From: Limnephilus marmoratus
Taxonomy: Eukaryota; Arthropoda; Insecta; Trichoptera; Limnephilidae
Assembly: GCA_917880885.1 (NCBI GenBank)
Contig: OU862907.1
Location: 70,365,072 to 70,429,071 of the forward strand
Reading direction: 5' to 3'
Length of the DNA stretch: 64,000 nt
In this document: positions 42,245 to 53,288 of the stretch, piece after piece
Position numbering within the stretch: the stretch's first letter is position 1
Layout of the letters: every line of letters starts with the position of its first letter
Made by a program: the position numbers and the translations under genes
Notes under the pieces: generated by a model
The model's database searches: none
Told to the model about the DNA's origin: nothing
Seen by the model: only the letters and a program-made list of their open reading frames with translations

Positions 42245-44671
42245 CTATACTAATTCATTTTTATTGACATTATGTAGTTTAGCTTTATATAAATAATTTA
42301 TTGCTGTATTATTATTTAGATCACATTGATGTATTAAAGAGACAAAGGCTTCTTCTGCTCTAAATCCCCCCAGGAGCAGTGTGGAGATATGTACATTATT
42401 TTCTAAGACGGCAATATGAAGAACAGTTTGGTGCCCCTGATTGCTGAATATGGAACTGTCTTCATTCCACAGTCTACTTGTACATTTAGCATTTAATTCT
42501 AGTGCTGTCTCTGACATTGTTGTTTCATTTATTAGCACATTTAAAAACATCCGGATGATCTTCCTGTCCGGATGAAGCAGGATTTGAGGGACAATGATTT
42601 TCTTAAACAGACCATACCTGTTAAAGCTTTCAGGTTGATTGAGCCAGTGGACCACCATTTCAGCACAGCAATATTCTTCGAATTGAAAATCGCCGTCTTC
42701 CTTTGTTTGAACCAAACCAATTCTATTTAATTTATTTAGCCACCTATCTTCAATGGCGTCAAAGATCTTATTGTAGAAATGAGGAAAGAATGTTTTGAAT
42801 CCAAGTTCACAATGCATTATGGTTATCTTGATAGTAAAAAGATAAATTATTACTTCATCAACCGCTCCTCCTAGAGTTGTTTTATCGTCGAGGTAAATAT
42901 CATATTTTAACGCGATAAACTTCTTGTACAGATTTGACGTACTTTCGACATTGATTCGTTTTAATAAATTTTCAGAAGAATGGAGAAACAACAGATCACT
43001 TTTCGGCCTGAAGTCTTCGGCCAACATTCGTTGCAGGGGAACCCCCATGATGCACTTCGTGTCTGACTCCAGTACTTCCTTTGCCTTTCGTAGCACCACT
43101 CCGGCATATTCCTTGAGTTTTCTCTCTTCCTCTCCGTAAACTCCCAACTCGAGGGAGAGGCAGGATCGCCAAATCACAACTAAGAACTTCAGTTGCTCTT
43201 CTTCGGTAAATGGTACAAATGACGTACATAAATTGCATAATTCCTTTTCTAACCTTGCTTTCAAATATTTGCAAGCGGTTAAGAATATTTGGACTGTTGG
43301 TATATTTTTAAGGAATGTAAGGAGCTTGATTATATTCTGTTTGGCACTCGCCTTGTCTTTATCTTTAACATAATCCTCCAACTCGTCAAACCCATACAAC
43401 ATTAATACGACTCGCTTGGAATGTATCTTACTCTCTAGCAAATACTCTAACAACCCGTCAGCCTGAGAGCCACACTCACTTGACAAAAAATTTGCTACTC
43501 TTTTATGAGTGAGCGTACCTGATAACTTATTTCCTATGTGCCCTTGGAAGTGTTTCAATTCTATATAAATGACCCATGGTGAATCCATGAGTCTTGACAA
43601 GCTCGACAGGGTAGTTGTCTTCCCCATTCCGGGCTCGTCTGTTATTATAGTCAGGTTTCTTTGTGTTTTACTTAAATCTATTTCATTCATCGGCTCGCGG
43701 GAGTCTGTGGACATAAAAGGTAGCAGATTCTCCACAGAGCCGTGGGAATATCGCCATTCTACTTTACAGCTTTCCGCGCTTTGATGAATTTGTACAATAT
43801 GGATATGTTTATTAATATATTTTTTAATAACTTTCACCTCCTCTTGTGTGGACGCAATAAGTATATTATCTGTGAACACTTGTTTATTTCTGCAATTCTC
43901 TATCAATTTTACGAGTAACTCCTTGTTTGTCTCACTGTTAATAACAAACAGATCATCAGCATGTTCAGTTTCTGCAAACTTCTTCACGTCAATATATGCT
44001 CTGTGAAGAAATTTCCTGTCTAAATAAAAATGTCTATTAAATATTTCTTTGCAGTACACATCTCGGCCTAACACTTCAAACAAGTAAATGCATTTATCCG
44101 GATTCTTATTGCAGGTATCTCTAAAGAAGAGTTGTGCATCTCCCTCGGCAAGAATGATGTCCATCCCCTTGAGCTGGTGCCAGTCGGCCCCAGTCTCCAG
44201 ATCCTCGCGGTTCAATCTGCTCATCACTATCAGGATGTTAGTGTCGGGTGAATTTACACAACTCGCAAAGAATTCCATACTAGTTTTAATATTTAATTTA
44301 AAGAATGGCATCTGTATATCACTGAGGGTGGAACGCGTATCCTTTATGTTGATTGTATAGTTTTCAATTGTTGCGAAATTTTTCAAGTATTCTGAACTTA
44401 GGATCTGATTGATATTACAAACTGAACGGTCCTCTCCTAGGAACCTTTCAAAACTATATTCCTTTTCCCCGATAATTATAACATTACCTCGATTAAACAT
44501 TTTATTCTGTGCGTCAGGAGTTAGGTCCGAGAAATGAACATCGCCGTTAAAGTTTACAGTTTTACAGAATTTAAAGGAGTCGGGTGTGTCTATCGATTGC
44601 GACACAATCAAAACAGTTTTCATCGAGTGAGAATACATGTGATTCGAACAATTTTGCGAACAGAGCTTCAT
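42245..44671 (-). pseudogene. NACHT part of the right-arm NLR copy
   Basis: An 808-codon frame, colinear with residues 20-820 of the left protein. Walker A (DEPGMGKTTT) is kept, but Walker B reads VVLMLYGFDEL: the first acidic residue is tyrosine (codon at 43,394-43,396). The sensor segment reads FLTACKYLK, losing the arginine. The helical GVPLQRMLAE segment has lost one residue and the FQF-HRTYAEYC motif has lost seven residues (now FQFEEYCCAE). It ends at a TAG (42,245-42,247) where the left copy continues. These changes in functional residues fit loss of constraint. Confidence 0.88.
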
Positions 44672-45641
44672 TCTCTGTAGTATCGGAAAATGAAGTGCAG
44701 TCTACCACCATCAAGAAACCTTTCTGAATGGGACAACCATAAATCTGGTAAAGCTTTTTAAGCTGACTCCATTCTACGAATGTATAGAGATTTTTACTAA
44801 AATATTTGGTGAAGCCGTCAAAGGAGTCAACAGTTTTTTCCATCTGATGGAGGGTGATCCGAAGTCGGCTCATCTGAAATATACCGTCTTCATTACTTGT
44901 TACTAGACAGAGATCTCGCAGATCACCAGAAACTAGGAAATTCCGAAAACCTACGGAATCCGTAAAGTCCAGGCAACACTTGGGCAACGAGTCGAGGTAG
45001 CTCCGTCCCTCCGCGTAGTAGAAGAGGTCTGCAGCTCGGTTAAAGGCTTTAATCTGTTTCTCCACTGCCTGCGTGAATTGCGGCTCCAGCTACCGCATCA
45101 GCTGCTTCAAGCGCTTGCAGAGTTCCGCCAATGATTCTCCCGACTCACATGTTATTGTTCGCTTATCATAATCCAAATCAAATTGGGGAGCAGTTTACTA
45201 CTCTCCACTTTCAAGATTATGCTTTTTAATGAATTCATTTAGAGTTATCAATTCGCTTTTCTGTTCCTGTACTATATGCATTCTGAAAAGCATTTGTAAT
45301 TTGACTTCTGAAAAAACTCTAAAAGAACCTACATTGTCTACGCTCTTTGAGGGTTCACGTTCCATCACCTGATTCTGTTTGAATATTTCTTGAAAGATGA
45401 TATTATCAGGTTTTGGTTGTGCATGATAATTATTATCCCACCGCAAGATTTCAAATAATTTGTAAAATTCTATTGTGTTTCTGGCCCGATCCAACACTTC
45501 ACCAAAAATACAATTATCATTTTTAAAGGCATCGACAAAATTATTCATTGCATGAGTCTTAAAAGTATATGTGATCTCCTTATCAAACCACGTGAAGGTG
45601 AATACATCGTTACGAATGTGATATTTCCCACTTATGTGCAC
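44571..45641 (-). pseudogene. Linker between lipase and NACHT, right-arm NLR copy
   Basis: Two open pieces in one frame (45,641-45,198, 147 aa; 45,065-44,571, 164 aa) are separated by TAG-TAA at 45,195-45,200 and TAG at 45,090-45,092. Sequence features: HISGKYHIRNDVFTFTWFD, a Glu/Lys-rich helix, then MVVDCTSFSDTTENEALFAK, which equals the first residues of the left protein. This overlap establishes that lipase and NACHT segments belong to one gene. One extra A near 44,641-44,646 shifts the frame into the NACHT segment. I recognise no domain here. Confidence 0.8.
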
Positions 45642-46351
45642 GCCGCATTCCTCACATACCTGTAGTAATGGGTATCCAGTACCCGGTTCAACATGTCCCG
45701 AGCACCCGGACTATCAAAACCAACAGTCTTAGCGTATGTGCCAGCCTCGGAGTTCTTTTCTAATTTACTATGACTTGCTAAACGTTTAATGTCTAAGTAT
45801 TTGACAGAAAATGCAGATATTTGAGCAAGCCACGCCCCTAAAGAGTGACCTGTGATTGTAAGTGTGTAGTGCCTATTGTGTCGAGTGTTTGCTGCATGAA
45901 TTACTTGACGTATGTAATCTACAAATGTTACAGCCGAATCCATACATGATGTGTATCTAGTTCCGTAGATTCCTGCCATGTCTGTAAATACTGCTCCAGA
46001 GCATGTAAGGTCAGTTCCGCGATGCGCCACTACCACCTGCTGCTGCCCGCTGTGATAGAAGGCAGCACCGAAGTACCCATTCCACAAGCCTGTATTGTTG
46101 TAGGTGATCAGACATCTCCAGCCAGCTTTGAGTAGCTCACCTGACAGCATCATTTCTCCATAGTTTGCAGCACTTTCTCCGCAATTTTTCTTAGTGTAGA
46201 TCAGGTTGGCAAACATCAGCAAGGTCCTGTCGTTTCGGTGCGGCTCCGCATGCAGCAAGTTCTCCGGACACTGCTCCGAGGAATAGAGAAGGGAAGTTAC
46301 CAGTTGTTGTAATTGGCCCCCTCCCAACAACACACTCCCGTCAACTTCCAT
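45632..46351 (-). pseudogene. Class-3-lipase-like hydrolase module of the right-arm NLR copy
   Basis: 239 codons from ATG (46,349-46,351). An alpha/beta-hydrolase pattern is visible: VVVAHRGTDL (oxyanion-region RGT), LTITGHSLGAWLAQISAFSV with the nucleophile serine, and TVGFDSPGARDML, where the aspartate after the next strand lies. A catalytic histidine cannot be placed with confidence, perhaps because the frame breaks at 45,632 (YYRYVRNAACT then stop). No signal peptide is seen, so it would be cytosolic. Just upstream, complement ACACTTTGTTCCAG resembles a 3' splice site, so a 5' UTR intron may precede the start. CTACAGGTATGTGAGG at the break is donor-like, but the next frame starts within 34 nt, too short for an intron. 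Confidence 0.78.
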
Positions 46352-46462
46352 GATGCGTCCTGTTCCTGGAACAAAGTGTATTAATATTATTAAGTGTATT
46401 AGATACTTTTATTTAAAGTTAACATTTAATAATCGCCATAAAAAGGAAGTGTTATCTATGTA

Positions 46463-46590
46463 CTAGCTGAACCCGGCATGCGTTGCAAGGTCACTGAAAT
46501 AAAGATATTGTTTCTCCCTGCACGTCCGTTCCAATTCGTCCCGCCTTCCCCCTCCACCTTCCTCCCCTTCAGTGGCGGTTTTCTCTAAAG
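46463..46590 (+). mobile_element. Family B fragment next to a hAT-like end
   Basis: Begins ACTAGCTGAACCCGGCATGC and runs into a short pyrimidine block. At about 46,571 it meets CAGTGGCGGTTTTCTC, which looks like a hAT start whose other end I did not find. Confidence 0.5.
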
Positions 46591-46637
46591 TGCGTTTGTG
46601 CGCTGAACCCCCATTAAAAAGATGATAAAATAAAAGA

Positions 46638-46684
46638 AACTTGTTTTATAATAATATACATATAATATTATTATAAAACAAGTT
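46638..46684. repeat. Perfect 20-bp AT-rich hairpin
   Basis: AACTTGTTTTATAATAATAT (46,638-46,657) is perfectly complementary to 46,665-46,684 across a 7-base loop. It may be an internal part of a transposon or a cruciform-prone site; no terminator role is implied. Confidence 0.75.
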
Positions 46685-47790
46685 CATAATCACATTATAA
46701 ATAGGGCTCCGTATTTAAAACTCGCGCCACCGCGCACCACGTCGAAATCGGCACCTATTTCCATTTTGTGCGAGATACGTTCCGCACAAAATTCTCTACA
46801 GAAAAATATCCTGGCCCATACAGATCCCTCTGATGGTGATGTGAAAGAAATTATGCATTTCTTTACCAAATTCAAGCATGCTTGGTGTGTCGATCACGAG
46901 TCATGGATACCACGTGATCTCCGATCTTTCACAAGTAGTACCGAACGAGTTCGTCACAGAATGACCATTGCCTTTGCAGCGGATGAAGCTATTCTCCAAA
47001 TCCTATTTAGATTAATCTTTAATACGAATTCCTTTACATTATGAACATCAAAAAATATGCTACGGATAAATTAAGCATTTTACTACCTTTTGTATGGAAT
47101 GGAATTACTATAAAATTATTATTTACAAAACAAAAATTATAAGCGTAAACTACTAAAGAAACGTTTTTTCATGACTTAAGTAACTATGAAGTATTATGAG
47201 AAACAATTTAAAAAAAATACCCCTTTATGGCTAAGACTATTTTTGACCTTTTTATGATCTAACTTTTTTTCGTTCTTATAAAATTATGCACAAAATAAAT
47301 AAAAACCACTCTGGCACGTACTTGCCTCGTGCAAAAAGACGCTCGATTTTAAATTTTGAAGGCGTGAGAATCAAAATATTTCTAGTGTTTATGTTCCCCT
47401 TTTTTATATTATTTTCGGCAAACGTCGTATTGTCAAGTCGCTAGTTATGTAATTTTGTGTTGTACTTACTTTAATATTGTTTTGGATATCAAATTGAAAA
47501 CGGTTGCGTTTATAGGTTGTCTGTCTTCTAATATTCTGTCATGTTTTTAAAAAAAATCGCTGTATACAGTGTTGTGTGCATAAAAAATAATGCTAATAAT
47601 ATAAATGAAAAAAGGTTGGAAATTAAAAATAAAAGGCCTCTGCGTCCACTTATATGTGTCAAAATCAGAGAGGTGAGCATTATGCTTCTGACAAAGTTTT
47701 TCTTAATAAAATAACATAATATTACTACAATATTTATTTCAAAATAAAGATACTGTGCATAATTACAAGGCACTTAGCATGTTTATCTAT
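46685..47790. other. Unassigned, one unrecognised 92-codon frame
   Basis: The plus frame 46,766-47,044 reads SDGDVKEIMHFFTKFKHAWC, then WIPRDLRSFTS. It looks protein-like in composition but matches no family I know and lacks upstream or downstream partners. It may be a transposon relic. The remainder is AT-rich with no signal. Confidence 0.35.
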
Positions 47791-47794
47791 AATA

Positions 47795-48368
47795 TAAAAA
47801 TGAATTGCTGAATGTGTTGCTAAGCGCAAATCTCGAGAGCAGCTGAACAGATTTTGCTAATTCTTTTTTTTAGAGTATTCCTTGAAGTACGAGGATGGTT
47901 CTTACGGAGAGAAAAATTAAGAAAATTGGGCAGAAAAATGGGATAATTTCAGAAAACCTAACGACTATCGCACATTTGACAGTTCGCGTGTTTGAGAATG
48001 ACATTTCGCAAAACAATGATTGTTAAATCAGGATTCTATTTTTGAAAATAATTATGTTGATAAAAATATTTACTCCCCTAATAGTTTGAATCGAATCAAG
48101 ACTTTTAGATATTTTAAATAGGTACCTATGTTAGGTACCAAATTTAATACACATGAAAAATGGAAATTTGAATAAAAATTGTAAAAGGTGGCACGCGGGC
48201 TGTTTCAAAACTGAATGTACTGGGATTGAATATATGAATCGCGGGACGAGGGCTGGCGGGACGAGGGAGCGGGAAAGTTGGAAGGGGAATGCGGGAGGGG
48301 AAGGAGACGTGTGAGGGGAACGGGATTAATGTTGGCATTGGAACGCATGCCGGGAACCAGCTAGTTAT
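47795..48368 (-). mobile_element. Family B copy
   Basis: On the plus strand it starts ATATAAAAATGAATTGCTGA and ends CGCATGCCGGGAACCAGCTA, with a purine-rich core (48,240-48,320). In complement it shares AGCCCGCGTGCCACCTTTTA with the copy at 6243-6716. Confidence 0.6.
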
Positions 48369-48544
48369 TTTATAATAATGTTTTACTTGATTTAAAAAAA
48401 AAAACAGGCCTAATTAGTCATTCCGGGAACACGTCCTTATACCATGTTTCATAGTTCAGAGAAGTCAAAAATATTTACAATTACGAATTAAAAATGTCAC
48501 ATTTTAATATTAGATTTAAAAATGATCAAATAAAGAATACATTT

Positions 48545-48870
48545 TTTTTTTTTTTTTTTTAAGAACTCTACGTTTAATATTATGAAATTTTTTATTTTTT
48601 TATTTTTTATTAGTAATATAAGGTACATAAATTACAAATAAATTTTATACAATAATTAATTACATAGTAGATATATTTGATGTACCCCCATAATTAAGCA
48701 AGGCTTGTGTGTATGGGGGGGTGTTATAGTATTGCATTTTTTATATCATTCAGTTTAAGTTTTCAGTATAATTTTTAAGGTGAGTTTTAAAATTTTTTAT
48801 ATTGGTATTCATGTTTCTAATTTTTTCTGGTAATGAATTAAAAAATTTTGCTACATCTATAAATAAAATT
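48545..48870 (-). mobile_element. LINE 3' end fragment
   Basis: Minus reading gives VAKFFNSLPEKIRNMNTNI and FKTHLKNYTENLN before a stop, a typical extreme C-terminus of LINE RTs. The 3' UTR carries ATGGGGGTACATC, then an AATAAAAAATAAAA tail and a T run at 48,542-48,560 (complement). Confidence 0.6.
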
Positions 48871-49387
48871 CATATCAGTTTAATTTCTTCATATTTTGGC
48901 TATCCAGATGCTGTCTGACGTTTTTCAAATCATTCCGTGAACGAGGTGGATATTGATCCATGTAATTAAAACAACACACCCTCGGTGGCATTAGAGAGCA
49001 ACAGTGTGAAGTTCACTAGTCAAATCAAACGGCGTGTGTCGTGTTTACCCATATTTTTGGTAGGTACCTTTTAATTTGATATCTGTGAAGCGTACTTTAA
49101 TTCCCTGTCATTACGGGAACGCTGTTGGGTGATTAGTTTTTCGAAAATTCGCTTACTTTTTGCAAAATTCTTATAAATATTACAGCTCACTTGTTCATAA
49201 CCTCTAAAACCAATATCTAACATGGCGGCGTCAAGCGTGACATGAAAATTGTATATCGAATAATCATTTCGGGAACGTTTATGAACAAAATGATACTCTA
49301 ATACTTTTAAAAAGCATAACTATGCAAAATTTTGGTTTTAGATATCCATTTAGTACGAGTAAGATGGAAAAGGATAAAAATGAAGAG
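48871..49387. other. Spacer, no gene seen
   Basis: AT-rich with no reading frame of note. Confidence 0.35.
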
Positions 49388-49713
49388 AAAGGGAAGTAAA
49401 AAAAAAACCATTAAAAGAGGACAGTATAGCTTATAAAAGGCACCGGGAAAAGGCTAATGCAAGGAAGTGCAAGTTTTTAGATAAAATGACACCTGAACAA
49501 AAAGAGATGAAGAGACCTAAGAAAGCTGAAAATAAAGGTAAGACTGTTAGTGAAAGAGAGAAGAGGGAACAGAGAAATTCGTGGAGAATAAATTCTCAAA
49601 AGTATAAACAGAAAAAAAAGATGATCCCAAATATTTTAGCTAACAGCCCCCCCCCCCCCCCCCTCCCCCAACTAATAAAACGTAATATTTCTCGTAACAT
49701 ATCCGAAAACTGA
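49388..49713 (+). pseudogene. Highly basic frame, probable transposon-derived relic
   Basis: The open frame reads YKRHREKANARKCKFLDKMT, then EREKREQRNSWRINSQKYKQ. Lys/Arg/Glu-rich blocks of this kind occur repeatedly in insect transposon-associated frames, but I cannot name the family. It is interrupted by a poly-C run at 49,648-49,664 and has no downstream continuation. Confidence 0.4.
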
Positions 49714-49876
49714 AATCTGTTTTTTAAAGGTAAAACGAAACCAAACATATAATTTTTGAAATATAAAAATTTTGCATGCAATCATGAAAAGTTTTAAAAA
49801 TGACTCACCTTACGTTTTTATAACTAAAATTACCGATAATGAAAAAAAATTAAAACACATACATTTTATTAGATGA

Positions 49877-49975
49877 CACATCTGCCCTGATGATGGACAC
49901 TGTAACGCTGTCTGAAACGTTGGCTAAAGGAGGAGGTAGCGTAACACGGCATAACACCCCAAAAACAAACAATAA
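49877..49975 (+). mobile_element. Solitary PLE end with hammerhead motif
   Basis: Contains CATCTGCCCTGATGATGGAC and AGCGTAACACGGCATAACAC, the same terminal sequence as the PLE at 9.4-11.0 kb, with no inverted partner nearby. Core: CTGATGA 49,887-49,893, GAAA 49,914-49,917, with one G-U wobble at the end of stem II. Confidence 0.7.
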
Positions 49976-50149
49976 AAATACTTGCATTGTTTTTCATGTG
50001 TTTGCTTCTGTAAAAATTCAAATGTGATTACTGCAGACACTCTGTGTTAATAGTACCTAAGCGCCCTTGAGGTGATTTTTCACAAAAACGGCGCTCTACA
50101 AATAATCCAATTATTATTGTTACTTAACTTTTTTGTCGTTCCATGTAAA
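49976..50149. other. Spacer with family D repeat
   Basis: The family D unit GCCCTTGAGGTGATTTTTCA, then ACGGCGCTCTACAAATAATC, lies at about 50,050-50,110, as at 11.15, 33.68 and 59.48 kb. Confidence 0.5.
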
Positions 50150-50545
50150 AATCTTATATATAAAAGTCAATGTTTGTTTGTTTGTTCATGCATTGTCATA
50201 CCGTTCATCCGATTACGATGAAACTTTGTTGATTTGCGCACGGCCACAAAGGTTATAGGCTATATATCATGGTAAGCTCTGGCATTATGAAATTTGTGTA
50301 AATGAAAATGTGTGTATTTCATATATTTTAGTGGCAGGCAGGAAAGGCAGGAGGGGGGAGGGGAACGAAGTAGATGGGATTCGCGGGAGGGGAGACGAGG
50401 GAGGGGGGAGGTAGGGAAGGTGGAAGGGGAAGGCGGAAGGGGACTCGGGAGGGGAACGGGGACGCTCAGGAAAGGTCATGCAGGTAGAATCAATTTATTT
50501 CTTTGAATGGCATTGCAATGCATGCCGGGTACCAGCTAGTAATTA
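50150..50545 (-). mobile_element. Family B copy
   Basis: Begins with TATATATAAAAGTCAATG, TTTGTTTGTTTG and CCGTTCATCCGATTACGATG, and ends GCATGCCGGGTACCAGCTAG. The core (50,340-50,470) is nearly pure purine on the plus strand. Confidence 0.6.
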
Positions 50546-50793
50546 ATAAAAAATTGTATTTGAATATAAAGCATGCTATTTTCTCTTTCCAACACCATTT
50601 ATATCATATTTCTTAATATGATAGTAAGGGAGACACAACAATTTCGAGTCCTATATGAGTTGTTCTGAAAATTGAACAAATAGACTTTACGGGTTAAATT
50701 GAAGGCAAACTTTGAATTCTAGAGTTCATTGAAACCAAAGTTACAGACAGACGCACAACGGAAACTAGTATTTGTATTGATGGTGGATTTAAC

Positions 50794-50896
50794 CTGAGGT
50801 GTAGTTGGTGGCCAGGAGGGTGGAGGTGACAACGCTGGCTGTAGACGGCTGCCCCAGGGTGACTTGGAGCCCTGTGGACATGTGCTGGGAAGGGCC
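50794..50896 (-). CDS. Isolated coding exon of an unrecognised gene
   Basis: A GC-rich island in AT-rich surroundings. On the minus strand a 103-nt segment lies between an acceptor (TTTATATCGCAG) and a donor (CTCAG then GTTAAA). One frame reads LQVTLGQPSTASVVTSTLLA, Ser/Thr-rich. All three frames are open, so the phase is not fixed. It could be an internal exon of the gene whose exons lie at 61.9-63.7 kb on the same strand, with the retroelements in its introns; this is inference from strand and composition only. Confidence 0.55.
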
Positions 50897-51664
50897 CTGC
50901 GATATAAACAATAAAATATATGTTAATTAGTTGTCATACACTGTAAACTGTTCAAATCTAGACTAGCAATTTAGGTATATTCAGACTTAATAAATTCCAC
51001 AGTTAACAATAATAATTTACTTAAGAGCGTTTAACCAGCCAGCGGCCGAAAATCCACATTTCGTCGGAAGTTGTTCTTACGATCGTGCAGGGCGGTTACA
51101 ATGAGAAAGATTAAATATTCTCCGTACCAGCTTTTTAAAATTATAACTCAATATCGATTTTATTTCATTCCAAATTTGCTTTAATTTATACCTACATCCA
51201 AAAATGCTGAAAGGCGTGATGATAAAACTATTAAAATTATGTACTTTTTGTAATTATTTTTTTATTACAATATTTATCATTTTTCAATAATGTCCAAGTT
51301 AAATAAGAATGTTAAAAAAATCTAAAATATATATTAGTTTGTAAGTGTGCAAATAAATACACAAACGAACCAATTTTCGTCAAGAAACACATGTACGTAT
51401 ATATTTTTTAATGATTTTTTTAAACTAAAATTAAAATTCTAAAACATGCGATACCCAGATAATGTATTGATTTATTTTACTATGTACATGATTATATGTA
51501 TAATTTGAAATGGGTGTGGTATAATACAAAATCTTTTTTGAAAATTTAACAAATCTGCCAATGACCTATGGCATAACCTTATTAAAGTAAAAATAAACAT
51601 TTTTCTCAAAATTTAAAACATGCGAATGCTAGATTAAAGAAGAATCTTTCGAAATCCATTCATA
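50897..51664. other. AT-rich spacer, possibly intron
   Basis: No gene or repeat recognised. CCAGCGGCCGAAAATCCACA at about 51,037 is the only GC-rich patch. Confidence 0.35.
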
Positions 51665-53288
51665 ATGTTTGCGGATCATTTCCAAAGTGTATACGAAGGT
51701 GAAATATCAGATAACAACGTACCATCATACACATATCAAAACACAATACATCTACATAATTGCCTCATAACACAGGAATCATGCTTAAATAAAATCATTT
51801 CACTTGACCCTAACAAATCTGCAGGCCCAGATAACATCCCACCAATATTTTTCAAACAATGTGCATCTGCAATATCAGGTCCACTCACCGCATTATTTAA
51901 CCACCTACTTTCTTCTGGACATTTTCCAACCCGTTGGAAATCTGGTTATATTACCCCGATTCTCAAAAAAGGTGACGACACAGATATTAAAAACTACCGT
52001 CCTATATGCATACAATCAGCACTCCCGAAAATCTTTGAATCCCTTGTTCTCGATTTAATTTATCCATCAGTATTAAAAGTAATTGATAAAAACCAACACG
52101 GATTCGTTTCTGGTAGGTCAACTGCTACTAACCTGTTACTTTACCATAACTATATTACAGAATCTTTTACAAAAAAAAAAACAAGTTGACAGTATCTACA
52201 CAGATTTTTCAAAAGCTTTCGACAAAGTATCACATAAATTATTACTTAGGAAACTGTACGCCTTAGGACTGAGAGGCAAGTTGTTGGATTGGTTCTCAAG
52301 TTATTTGTCTAACAGAATCTTATTTGTTAAAATTAAACATTATAAATCTAAATTAATATATGCAACTAGTGGTCTACCGCAAGGGAGTCATCTCGGCCCC
52401 ATCCTTTTCTTAATATTCATAAATGATATCATAAGTTGTTTCGACGATGTAGAAGTTCTGCTATTTGCCGATGACATCAAATTATACAAAGAAATAGCCA
52501 ATATAGGTGACTGCCTAATCCTACAGTCAAACATCGTCAAATTACAAAATTGGTGTGTCGCAAACAACTTATTCCTCAATATCGATAAATGTAAGACACT
52601 AACATTTTGTCGAACAAAGACCCCACTATCTTTCAAATACACAATAGATAATAAAATCTTAGAAAAAGTCAAAGAAATTAGGGATCTTGGAGTTGTGTTT
52701 GATACGCAATTAAACTTTATAAATCACATACAACAAATAACTAATAAAGGCATGAAAACACTAGGATTTATAATCAGAACAATTAAAGACTTCGATTCGC
52801 TGGAAGTTATAAAAATCGTATATTTGTCACTCGTACGCAGCTTGTTGGAATATAATTCCATAGTTTGGTCCCCACATTATCAAATTCATATAAGAAATAT
52901 CGAAAGAGTGCAGCACAAATTTTTAAGATTTATTAATTTCAAGTTACACATACCTATTCAACACATTAACTACACATCTTTACTAAATACACTTAAATTG
53001 CATTCCCTAGAAAACAGAAGAAAAATAAACGATCTAACTTTTTTGTTTAAAATTATTCACTCCGAATTAGATTGTTGCGAACTCCTGCATCTCATTGATT
53101 TTAAAGTACCTACTCGAGAAACAAGGCAAAACATATTATTCTGCAACAATAATTCTGTAACCAACTACCACACACATGCACCAATTTCACGATTACACAC
53201 ACTAGGGAACAAATTCACCTCAAATATCGATGTATTTAATACAAGTTTACCTTTATTCAAGAAATATCTGAACAATATTTTTATGTAG
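51665..53288 (+). pseudogene. LINE reverse transcriptase, one frameshift
   Basis: The first frame (51,665-52,189) has SLDPNKSAGPDNIPPIFFKQ, SGYITPILKKGDDTDIKNYR and QHGFVSGRSTATNLL. In the A run at about 52,170-52,182 the frame shifts. The second frame (to 53,288) has IYTDFSKAFDKVSH (motif A), TSGLPQGSHLGPILFLIFIN, LLFADDIKLY (catalytic FADD) and a C-terminus with SLVRSLLEYNSIVWSPH. About 530 codons of RT and connection domain remain. Only one break is seen, so decay is modest. It is distinct from the LINEs at 13.9 and 55.2 kb. Confidence 0.88.

Larger units (their letters stand above)
26620..46351. repeat. Right arm of the giant inverted duplication
   Basis: Antiparallel to 1-18,960. Insertions private to this arm are the hAT (26,992-28,332), the mariner (28,538-29,608), the 27-bp minisatellite, the LINE fragment with nested PLE ends (31,295-32,225), the SINE (33,234-33,390), the Tigger (36,634-39,051), a short retroposon (39,277-39,398), a 917-bp hAT-like element (39,564-40,480) and a hAT fragment (40,895-41,333). 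The part above 44,700 pairs with sequence left of the window. Confidence 0.85.

Noticed and set aside
45632..45665. A 34-nt intron explaining the break after the lipase segment
   Set aside because: GTATGT and an AG are present, but 34 nt is shorter than known animal introns; frameshift decay is simpler given the other lesions.
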